Shown here in pieces: positions 58,001-64,000 of a stretch of DNA of 64,000 bases. The position numbers and the translations under genes are program-made. The stretch comes from Desmodesmus armatus (Eukaryota; Chlorophyta; Chlorophyceae; Sphaeropleales; Scenedesmaceae): positions 1 to 64,000 of the forward strand of contig VIIQ02000364.1 of NCBI GenBank assembly GCA_007449985.2, given 5' to 3'. Every line of letters begins with the position of its first letter. Position 1 is the first letter of the stretch. The notes under the pieces were generated by a model, which was given only the letters and a program-made list of their open reading frames with translations, did no database searches and was not told where the DNA came from.

Positions 58001-61000
58001 GTGCACTCCAGTATGTGGCACGGAGGCATCTGCAAGTCTTGATGGTGCAAGAGTGGTGGTTGTGTAAGCATGTCTTTGGTGTTTCTGTTACAGCCGATGA
58101 AGTGGTTTCGTGTTCTGAAGCAGAAGCTCTATGGAAGTTGTTCAGAGCGCTGGTTGCCAGTTGCATGGATGTTGTTGTGTGCTGATGTTGCCAGTACAGT
58201 GTGTGATGAAGGCTGCATCGGTGTGCCGCACACAGTGTAAGCCAGTACAGTGTAAGCCGTGGCAGCATTGTGATGTTGTATGTGTGATGCAGAGACCAGA
58301 TTCTTGTGGTGTTTTGGTTGTGAGGTTGTCAGTGCCATTGCATTGTGGCCGTCAGTGGACAGCTGGAGCCCTCTTGCTGAGAAGCAATACACCGCCTGCA
58401 AGCATGGCTGTGTCGGCTGCATGGTAGTCAAAGTTGTGTATGCTTACTGTTGTGGCGATCCCGACAGGCTCAACGTGGAGAGGACAGAGTTCAGCTACAT
58501 GTTTGGTTGAAGCCCTTTGCATGGTTACTTGACATGCCTGCAGTGTGATGACGTGTGTGTAGACACAGGAAGGAGTTCTGTGGTTGGCAGTCTTGTGGCT
58601 GCGACTGGCTGCCGTGTGGAAGTGTACTCCGTGGTTGTGCATGTGAAGCAAGCCGTGATGCTAGCTTGTGTGTCAAGAAGCTTCAGTGTTGCAGTAGTCC
58701 TGACGGACAACAGTCAATGGCCGGGTGTACACTGTGAGTTTATCTGGCTGATGTGCATCAGTGGCGTGCCGCATCTTCAGGCATTGTGCACACGCTTGTG
58801 TAGACGCTGATTGTTGCAGTGGCTAGAGTGCCGATGTGTTCCACGGTAGTATGGCTTGTCGTTTTCTGGTCCTGACAGCTTTGGGCTGTGGTCACATGTC
58901 AGCCTATCTTTCGAAGTGGTGGCCGGTGTGTTGTGCATGTTGACGCAGTTGGTAAAGGCATCTGCCTTGAAGGAGCTCTTACAAGCATTGCCGATGAGGC
59001 ATTGTCGCGTGTTTGACCTACCCTATGCAGTCTCAGCTTGCATGTTGACGTGGTGCGCGCAGTGGTGTGTTCAAAGTTGGCAAGCAGTTTGGGTGTGTGT
59101 TTTTGTTCTGCTTTGTTGCTGGTGTGTGTCATGAGCACAGGTACACTCAGTTTGGTTGTCAAGTTGTGTGCTGCAGAGCGACATCTGCCTCCTACTGAGT
59201 GCTTTGCAGTTCTTGGGTGCTGTTGTACGAGCTTGTGTTCATGGCTGTGCTGTGCAAGTGTGTCGCACTCTTGCAAGTACTAGGGGTTTGTATCGGCGTT
59301 TTGTCGTCTTGTGTGACAGTGCGGCGTGTTGGCCTAGCGCCCTGCCGCTTGTCCACTATGGCAACGCAAGTGTCGCCATCTCGGTTTTGCGCTGTGGTTC
59401 GCGTTGTGTGTGTGTGTTGGCTACTTTGGCTATTCCCAGCGTTCTTGCAGGGTTTATGGTTGTCGTGTGGCGATCGCGCTTTGGCTTGGTTGGCGGGACT
59501 CGCTAAATCGCGTGAGTGGCATCGACGAGCAGTAGCATCGCTCGTGTGACAGGGAGCGGCGCAACTGCATAGCCCTGTTGGCGTTTGTATGCTGGCGCTG
59601 TGCGTTGTGGATGTGTTCTTCTGCACGCTGCACAATGGAGACAACTTCGTGGCTTGTTGCAGTCTTGAGTTGTATGCAGGCTGCAGAGGTTGTGTTTCAC
59701 AGGCAGTGCAAGCCAGTGTGTCTTCTGAGGTGTTGTGTGCTTGTGTAAGGTTGTCAGTGGATGGTTTCTGGCAAGTGCATGTTTGTGCTCATTCTGAGTG
59801 CCTTTGGGTGGTCAGATTCCTGGAGACGACGACTGTGTTGCGTGACTGCTGTGCTCTGAGTTGTAGACAGCAGCAACGGTGACAGTGTGTCAGGACATGG
59901 TGGCGAGATCTTTGTGCGTACGCCATCTGTGATGAGGTCAGTTGCGCTGTCAGTTGGCGCAAAGGTCTTGGTGCTGAGCAAGTGTCCTTGTCGTGTTGTG
60001 ACAGCTGAGCAGATATCGATGCTGTTGGTTGGTCGAAGGTGTGGTAGGTGTTGGTGGACTGTATTTTGCAGAAGGCTAGGCATTCATCTTTCCTTTGCTT
60101 TCATGCGGGTTTCGATAGCTGTACCTGGAGGCCAGTGCGTGCCGAACAGCTCCATGCGTCCTTTGTACGTGCCTATGCCTTGTGGTGAGTTTGGGCAGTT
60201 GTTCGTTGCCGTTCAATGCATGTGTCACGGGTCGGTGGTCTGACACACTTGGTGTTACCCGCCCGTTCATCTGCATCCCTCCGACGTCTCTACTGTGTTG
60301 GTGAGTCTTCCCCTTGGCTCCGTTCTGCCGTCAGGCAACGAGGGCGTTGCCTTGGTGAGAGGGAGCCGCATGTAGTGATCAAGGCGGCTTGGGAGAGGCT
60401 CTGTTGGGAGAGCATCTTCCCCTGTGTTGAGTAGTTATCATGTTGGTGAGTATCTTGGGAGCATTCTGGCGTGTTGATGATGTGGGTCAGTCAGTTGACC
60501 CTTGGGACAGAGTGTGACAGTTATGTGGGTCAACTCTGTGAAGCTCATCAAAGGCTGGCGCCGTCTGGTGCTGGTCACCTTTGTCGTCCCTAGTGGATTG
60601 GCTTGGTCAGTCATGCTTCCTTTTGTTACAGTACATGATCCATCCATGAAGCTTCCCTCTACAGAGTATGGCTTGAGTTGAGGCAGGACAGACTTCTCAA
60701 GGCCTATGCCAGTTTAGTCTAGTCTATCAGTCCCCTCGTCGACTCCTGTGCCTATCATGAAAGGCTCACGCTTCCTATCACGCAGAATCCATCAGGACAC
60801 AGCCTGTCCAGCCTGTTCTCTAGACATCGAGGGGCTAAACAGTGCACATTGTTCTGGTGCATGCCAGTGCCACACACCGCAGTTGCAGCAGGTGAAGGCC
60901 CCTAAGCAGCTTGCAGCAGCCCTGTAGAGACTGCTTCAAGCTGCTTGGGCGAGCTTACCAACATCCTGCACCTGGGCGTGTGGCACTCAGCACCTTCCCA

Positions 61001-64000
61001 TCAATGCACAGTGCAAGTAGTGGGCAGATGGCTGCCCAAAAGGCAGACAAGATGGATGCCCAAAACACCCTGTTGGTACTCCTTCCCATTGCCCTTGTGC
61101 ACATCATATCCCCCCCCCCCCCCAGGCCTGCCCCACCCAGTACGTTGTGAAAGCACTGCAGCAAAAGGATGGGGGGGGGGGGGTACAGCGGTCACCTTCC
61201 CTGCTGGGGGTTACCTTTCAATGCCAGATGCTGAGAAAACACACAAACACCATGGAGCTGTCAGGATGGCCAGGCCAACCCGCATGAGCTGCAAAAAGTC
61301 TGAGGAATGCCGCAACCTGCAGTTGCAGACATAGCCGCAGCCATAAAGCAGCAAGCAGCAGTCTCTGCAGACTGCCTCAAGCTGCTTTGCATGACAAGGG
61401 GCTACACCTGCACCTGAGACAGGCATGCTGCGCTCGTCTACAGTCTCATCTGCAACAACTCAGCATTGTAGCTGGGAGTGGTTGCTGGGGCAAAAACTAC
61501 TGTCAGTGCCACACATCAACGTTACAACTATCTATTGCCCCCTTGCAGCAACCCTGTGAGGACTGCTTGAAGCTGCTCACGGGAGGCAACCAATAGGCGA
61601 CGCCTGAGGTTATGGCACTTGGCTCCAATACTATATCACACAGTGCATGCATGCAAGTAGTCCGCATGCGCAAACTCTACCACTCTCTCTTCTCCCCCTA
61701 GTCCGGAATGGGGACAATAACATTTGCCCCTAACTTGATTTGGCACCCGCCGGTGCCCCACACCCAATCAACCACCCACCCTGCCAGGTGGGTGTTCAGC
61801 AGTGCTGAACACCCTATCATGATGTCGTTGTTCACTCCAGCCACAAGGGCGAAACCTCTGGTGTCTAGCCAAGAAGTGCACCCACATGTGTCAGCTAGTG
61901 ACTGCTCGAGTGGATTGCAACTGCCAAGTGCAGTAGCAGAACAAATTGTTGGCAATGCATACTGGTGCAGGCCAGTGCCGCATACCACAGTTGCAGGTTG
62001 TGAATGCTCCCTTAGCAGCTTGCAGCAGCCCTGTAGATACTGCTTCAAGCTGCTATGGGAAGCAACAGACAATCTGCACCTGGAATTGTGGCACTTGGCT
62101 CCAACCCTACATCACACAGCGCATGCATGCTGGGTTGTCTGCAGGTGCCTGTCATCCAGAAGGTGTACATGTACGCAACCAAGTGCTCAAGTGTGTTGCA
62201 GTGCTGAGTACCGGCAGTGCATGTTCGTGTGGTGCAGGCCAGTGCCGCACACCGCGGTTGCAACGGCTGAAGGCCCCTAAGCGGCTTGCAGCAGCCCTGT
62301 AGAGACTGCTTCAAGCTGCTCATTGTTGCCAATCTGACGGCTGCACCTGGAAGTGTGGCACTTGGCTCCATTGCTTCACTACGCAATGCAGGCTGCTGCA
62401 TGATGGAACAAATCCCTGGCAGTGCACGTGCATGTTGTTCTAGTGCACGCCAGTGCCGCACAGCGCGGTTGCAGCAGGTGGACCCCCCTAAGCAGCATGC
62501 AGCAGCCCTGTACAGACTGGTGCAAGCCGCTGAAGATGGAGGTCGATATGCTGCACCTGGAAGTGCAGCACTTGGCTCCGTCCCTACACTACACACATCA
62601 GATCCGTCTGCAGATGCCTGGCTAAATGGATATCATATGCACGTTCAATGAAGTTCAGGGGGTGGCCCCACCAGCCCCCTTCTGCCCTCCTTCACCCAAC
62701 AGTCAAGGAAACGCTACAAGCCTACCTCTGCGTGCCGGCAACTGTGCCTCCCACTGCACCAGGCTGTTGGGGTTCTCCATGCTGCAGCCTGCGCCTCCCT
62801 CAACCACCTCTGTTCCCGGCCCCCAGGAACAACACCGCCTGCTGTTGGTTGCCGTAATCACCCTTGGAAACTGGAGAAATCTGGCGTCTAGCCAAGGACA
62901 GCACCGACAAGTGTAGGCAACTGACTGCTCAAGTGAGCTGCAGGCTGCTGAGCGCGGTAGCTGCGTAGTCGCTGGGTACAGTAGTACTACAACGTGCTGA
63001 TGCATGTTGCTCTGATGCATGCCAGTGCCGCACACCACGGTTGCAGCAGCCGCAGGCCCCTAAGCTGCTTGCAGCAGCCCTGTGAAGACTGCTGCAAGCT
63101 GCTCAAGGATAGCAAGTGGCCGCTGCACCTGGGTGTGGCACTTGACTCCATCCCTTCACTACAGAACGCAGGGTAAGTGTTGAGTAAGGTTCAGCGGGCG
63201 GCCCCACCTATTGTGTCCCCCCCCCCTCATCCACCCCAACTGGTGTGACAGGAAACGTGAACATCAAACGCGCACCGGTCTTGTTTGTAAGTCCCTGCAC
63301 TGTGCCTCCCACAGGACAAGGCTATTGGGGTTTTCCATGCTGTAGCGCTCTCCCCCAAACAAGAAGCTGAACAACCTCCCAAGTACACAGCCCGCCTCTG
63401 CTTGCATCCTGAGAAAGCTGATGTCAATTTGACCTAGAAAGGGACCCAAAAGGATTGCACAAACCAAACCAGAACCCACCCTACCTGTGCAGTGTTTGCA
63501 AAGTCGCCAAACTGCGCCTCCCACAACACCAGGCTGTGGGGTTCTCCATGCTGTACCCCAGCTCAAAGCCCAGCACGCCATACTCGCTGAGGCTGCTGTT
63601 GGTGCACGTGAACTGGAACGGCTTCTGACCGGGGAACACGTGCGCCATGGGGATGTACTTGCCACCTGAAGGGGGGGGGGCAAGCCAGTTAATGCAGGGT
63701 TCGGTGGGGACCGTCTGCAGGTGTATTGGGAAAGCTTATGGCCGGGAAACACGTGCTTAGGGATGTACTTGCCACCTACAGGGGTGAAGGGTGCGTAAAG
63801 GGGGGCATGGAGGGGATGGAGTTGTGTGTAACCATCGCAGTGTGGTGTGGCGTGGGAAGGAGGGTTTGAACCACATCGGCCCAGTGAAAAGACAGCCGAC
63901 ACACACCACGAAACACACCAGAAACACCCACCCACCTGTCTCCTGATCATGCAGCACTGCGTGTCTGTGGCTGAAGGTGCCACGCTCCACATCCTGGCCA
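44186..64000 (-). CDS. 2-oxoglutarate dehydrogenase E1, C-terminal half (gene runs off the window)
   Basis: Exons (minus): 64000-63936 (partial, [20 protein letters not shown]), 63665-63485, 50158-50066, 49710-49636, 49158-49019, 47925-47815, 47361-47239, 47003-46885, 45702-45633 and 44360-44186. Diagnostic blocks: [133 protein letters not shown] and [15 protein letters not shown]. This thiamine-diphosphate enzyme decarboxylates 2-oxoglutarate in the mitochondrial TCA cycle. Exons 63665-63485 and 49158-49019 are each one base short, and the last exon one base long; corrected for these, all junctions are in phase. Intron 63484-50159 (13.3 kb) holds LINE and LTR elements. The true stop is QYA-TGA. 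Confidence 0.92.
44460..45175 (-). repeat. Acceptor-side copies of the OGDH last exon
   Basis: The exon start (CCCCGCCTGGAGAGCTGCAT, GCGTGCTGAG, then a TCACACCACAGGCCGCATCA-like block) recurs upstream at about 44505-44460, 44750-44695, 44920-44865, 45075-45025 (second half only) and 45170-45145 (first half only). The 44920 copy reads [16 protein letters not shown] in one frame, whereas the intact exon at 44360 has an extra base at this point. Confidence 0.82.
44999..45119. repeat. Inverted repeat, 46-bp arms, 29-bp loop
   Basis: Left arm 44999-45044 and right arm 45074-45119 are near-perfect reverse complements (CAGTCAGTCAGACATGTAAG ... CTTACATGTCTGACTGACTG). It sits within the acceptor-side copy array upstream of the OGDH last exon and would form a strong hairpin in the pre-mRNA. 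Confidence 0.9.
45870..46135 (-). repeat. Acceptor-side copies of the OGDH penultimate exon, with CAG runs
   Basis: The exon start (GTACCCCAACGCTGAGCC, GTGTGGTGCCAG) recurs upstream of 45702 at about 45908-45870, preceded by TTTGCTGTGCAG. A second copy at about 46125-46090 has lost the acceptor. Both lose similarity after GTGTGGTGnCAG. CAG runs at 45818-45846 and 45999-46070 separate the units. Confidence 0.88.
46295..46475. repeat. Foldback element 1
   Basis: Arms 46337-46368 and 46401-46432 are perfect 32-bp reverse complements (CAGCAGAGGGGCAGCTGATG...). The left flank (TGACATGTGAGTGAGAGGGT...) is shared with the second foldback. It lies in the OGDH intron 46884-45703. Confidence 0.85.
46558..46735. 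repeat. Foldback element 2, diverged tandem copy
   Basis: It begins with the same TGACATGTGAGTGAGAGGGT flank and GCAGCAGAGGGGCAGCTGAT arm as foldback 1 and ends with an imperfect inverted arm (AGCAAGCAACATCAGCTGCC...). The two copies start about 265 bp apart. The loops differ completely, while the arms are conserved. Confidence 0.8.
47517..47622. repeat. AT-rich (AAT)n/(TA)n tract
   Basis: About 105 bp made only of AATAAT and TATATA repeats, in otherwise GC-rich DNA, in the OGDH intron between 47814 and 47362. It lies between a donor-side exon copy and the next exon. Confidence 0.95.
47660..47692 (-). repeat. Donor-side copy of OGDH exon 47925-47815
   Basis: GAGTTTGATGACGTGCTCGA-CGACCAG followed by GTGGGTGG matches the last about 27 bp of the exon (EFDDVPDDQ) and its donor. 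It lies downstream of it. Confidence 0.88.
48055..48290 (-). repeat. Donor-side copies of OGDH exon 49158-49019, distal group
   Basis: GGCAGGTGGTCTACTGCACA-GCACCTGC (about 48085-48040) matches the [10 protein letters not shown] coding segment. CATCTGTCCTCAGGAGGCAG followed by GTGGGTGG (about 48275-48243) matches the exon's last bases (VLRRQ) and its donor. Both lie downstream of the intact exon. Confidence 0.72.
48503..48608. repeat. Near-perfect palindrome, about 50-bp arms, no loop
   Basis: Arms 48507-48554 and 48555-48604 are reverse complements with one visible mismatch, centred on CATGATATCATG. The outer part is a G-run facing a C-run. It lies in an OGDH intron. Palindromes without a loop are usually unstable, so this one may be young. 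Confidence 0.92.
48785..48845 (-). repeat. Donor-side copy of OGDH exon 49158-49019, proximal
   Basis: GGTCATCTGTCAGGTGGTCT-GAATTTCACAGCACCTGCAG matches the [12 protein letters not shown] segment with many substitutions. It lies downstream of the intact exon, next to a G/C homopolymer region. Confidence 0.6.
49265..49352 (-). repeat. Acceptor-side copy of OGDH exon 49158-49019, frame intact
   Basis: After CTCTTGCAG it reads [20 protein letters not shown] then GTQ, matching the first 23 codons of the exon, and then diverges. Unlike the full exon it has no single-base deletion (GAGCAGGTTGACT versus GAGCAGTTGACT). It has no GT donor at its end. Confidence 0.9.
49935..49985 (-). repeat. Partial copy of OGDH exon 50158-50066
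   Basis: CTCAGGCAGGTCTGGTGTGC followed by CTATTCCTGCC matches the [11 protein letters not shown] segment of the exon with small deletions and lies downstream. The homologous stretch ends before the donor. Confidence 0.6.
50240..50418 (-). repeat. Acceptor-side copies of OGDH exon 50158-50066
   Basis: A copy starting after CTCCCTCAG at 50418 reads [20 protein letters not shown], matching the first about 20 codons ([20 protein letters not shown]). A remnant at about 50265-50240 (CTTTGACCAGCTCCTGACAA) is also present. Long G-runs separate them from the intact exon. Confidence 0.85.
50680..52135 (+). repeat. Decayed ankyrin-like repeat units, OGDH intron, first block
   Basis: Plus-strand units of about 300-550 bp share GTGCAGnCCAnTGCnGCAAC, CTGCAGTTGCAGC, CCCCCCTAAAGCAGCATGCA, GCAGCCTCTGAAGGTTGC, TCAAGCTGCTT and GGCGTGCTGCACTTG-CTACAGCCCTGCA (about 50690, 51180, 51595, 51980). 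Translated, the best frame gives [16 protein letters not shown], close to the ankyrin pattern PLHxAAxxGHxxxVxxLL. Frames are broken throughout. The ankyrin origin is my inference. Confidence 0.5.
52140..52510 (+). mobile_element. LINE fragment, 3' end of ORF2 (zinc-knuckle type)
   Basis: The plus-strand frame at 52144-52395 contains [28 protein letters not shown]-xxR is the hallmark of the C-terminal zinc-binding region of non-LTR retrotransposon reverse transcriptases. The preceding Cys pair has been lost. About 115 bp of possible 3' UTR follows. GAGCATGTATGATTGCAAAA is duplicated at its 5' side. Confidence 0.6.
53349..54120 (+). mobile_element. 5'-truncated LINE with ORF2 C-terminus, 3' UTR and (TTTGA)n tail
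   Basis: The frame ending at 53732 reads [20 protein letters not shown], then [20 protein letters not shown] and YSIPR, a complete C-x2-C...H...C zinc-knuckle of LINE ORF2. A 3' UTR and four TTTGA units (about 54097-54119) follow. The flanks match a paralogous uninterrupted site near 50930-51060 (GTCAGCGTCAACATGC before; GGCATCAC...GGCAAGCCCAGAACACC after), which supports a real insertion. Confidence 0.78.
54125..54990 (+). repeat. Decayed ankyrin-like repeat units, second block
   Basis: It starts with sequence paralogous to 51000-51170 and continues with two units (about 54380 and 54795). They share GTGCAGGCCAGTGCCnCACA, GGTTGCAGCAnnTGAnGnCC, CCTAAGCGGCTnGCAnCAGC, CCTGTAGAGACTGCT and GGCACnTnGnTCCATCCCTT. 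This subfamily is also found at 60.85-63.15 kb, on the other side of the LTR element. Confidence 0.5.
54998..55779. repeat. Giant hairpin of two opposed partial LTRs
   Basis: 54998-55376 is the first about 379 bp of the LTR in direct orientation. 55377-55779 is the first about 403 bp in inverse orientation, ending in the reverse complement of TGTAGTGATC. The two arms pair almost perfectly around a 24-bp loop. A 35-bp spacer (55780-55814) then precedes the full direct LTR. The outer target duplication belongs to the hairpin's left edge, so the hairpin is part of the inserted element. Confidence 0.9.
60371..60846 (+). repeat. 3' LTR of the retrotransposon
   Basis: 476 bp, nearly identical to 55815-56294. 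It begins TGTAGTGATCAAGGCGGCTT and ends GGGGCTAAACAGTGCA, with TG...CA termini. Only a few differences from the 5' copy were seen, so insertion or the last conversion was recent. Confidence 0.9.
61668..61722. repeat. SINE-related fragment
   Basis: AACTCTACCACTCTCTCTTC followed by TCCCCCTAGTCCGGAATGGG-GACAAT matches 1410-1455 at the edge of the first SINE-like copy with few changes. An inverted GGTGGGTGTTCAGCA/TGCTGAACACC motif lies about 90 bp further on. Confidence 0.5.
62740..62795 (-). repeat. Distal donor-side copy of OGDH exon 63665-63485
   Basis: Reads [17 protein letters not shown], matching [17 protein letters not shown] of the exon with the frame intact. It lies about 700 bp downstream of the exon, in the 13.3-kb intron. 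Confidence 0.85.
63270..63350 (-). repeat. Proximal donor-side copy of OGDH exon 63665-63485
   Basis: Reads [20 protein letters not shown] then QT, matching the end of the exon ([20 protein letters not shown]). It has AATAGC where the intact exon has lost one base (CCCCACAGC). It lacks the exon's first half. Confidence 0.88.
63725..63776 (-). repeat. Acceptor-side copy of OGDH exon 63665-63485
   Basis: After CCTGTAG it reads [14 protein letters not shown], matching the first codons of the exon ([15 protein letters not shown]), and then becomes intron-like. It lies upstream of the intact exon. Confidence 0.88.

Larger units (their letters stand above)
54998..60846 (+). mobile_element. LTR retrotransposon, non-coding (LARD-like), flanked by a CATTG target duplication
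   Basis: Starts TGTAGTGATC (54998) and ends CAGTGCA (60846), flanked by CATTG at 54993-54997 and 60847-60851. The right LTR is 60371-60846 (476 bp) and a full left LTR is 55815-56294 (480 bp, differing mainly by AAGT). One base after the left LTR, TGGTAGCGGAGACATGG resembles a primer-binding site for initiator tRNA-Met (first 8 bases fit). GTGAGAGGGAGCCGCA before the right LTR is a candidate polypurine tract. The internal 4.1 kb has no gag, protease, reverse transcriptase or integrase signature and no frame above about 165 codons, so it would depend on a helper element. Orientation is inferred from the primer site and polypurine tract. Confidence 0.82.
60847..63160 (+). repeat. Decayed ankyrin-like repeat units, third block
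   Basis: At least six units (about 60860, 61310, 61530, 61970, 62235, 62450 and 63020) share CCAGTGCCGCACACCnCnGT, TGCAGCAGnTGAAGGCCCCT, AAGCnGCTTGCAGCAGCCCT, GTAGAGACTGCTTCAAGCTG and CACCTGGnnGTGTGGCACTT-GGCTCCATCCCTTCACTACnCAATGCAGG. In one frame GTWLH followed by Cys/Thr-rich sequence recalls the ankyrin GTPLH block. All units have stops and frame changes. The LTR element inserted within this array. Confidence 0.5.

Noticed and set aside
63264..63992. 242-codon minus-strand frame at the window edge
   Set aside because: It is a shadow reading across OGDH exons and introns; the real frame shows conserved OGDH blocks.

Overview
This window is nuclear DNA from an intron-rich eukaryote, most likely a chlorophycean green alga; the order Chlamydomonadales is my inference. 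The evidence is GT-AG (and one GC-AG) introns, plant-type AP2 DNA-binding domains, a plastid-targeted PfkB sugar kinase, GC-rich alanine/glycine/glutamine-rich proteins, CAG and poly-C/poly-G tracts, and SINE, LINE and LTR retroelement remains. No operon, CRISPR array or bacterial signal is present.

Layout. 1-6.4 kb: degenerate tandem repeats, then two head-to-head leucine-rich-repeat (LRR) paralogues, the right-hand one split by a tRNA-like SINE. 9.8-13.8 kb (-): tandem CCCH zinc-finger protein, 8 exons. 15.8-22.9 kb (-): two-AP2-domain transcription factor. 23.7-27.7 kb (-): ribonuclease HII. 28.1-38.9 kb (+): PfkB (fructokinase-like) kinase, divergent from RNase HII. 40.65-42.5 kb (+): small membrane protein with a CAG-rich intron. 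44.2 kb to beyond 64 kb (-): C-terminal half of 2-oxoglutarate dehydrogenase E1. Its 13.3-kb intron holds LINE fragments, decayed ankyrin-like repeats and a 5.85-kb LTR retrotransposon with matching 5-bp target duplications. I read the exon structures by hand; they are phase-consistent except at four single-base indels.

The most striking signal is a recurring architecture around the exons. Truncated copies of an exon's 5' part, with its 3' splice site, lie upstream of the intact exon. Truncated copies of its 3' part, with its 5' splice site, lie downstream. The last exons have downstream copies that include the stop codon. By eye there are roughly 60-70 such fragments in all six main genes, on both strands. 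It looks like a genome-wide process of tandem duplication anchored on exon boundaries, which enlarges introns and leaves pseudo-exons. I know of no name for it.

The genes do not form a pathway. OGDH E1 is mitochondrial central metabolism, the PfkB kinase is probably plastidial, RNase HII removes ribonucleotides from DNA (probably organellar here), and the AP2 and CCCH proteins are regulators.
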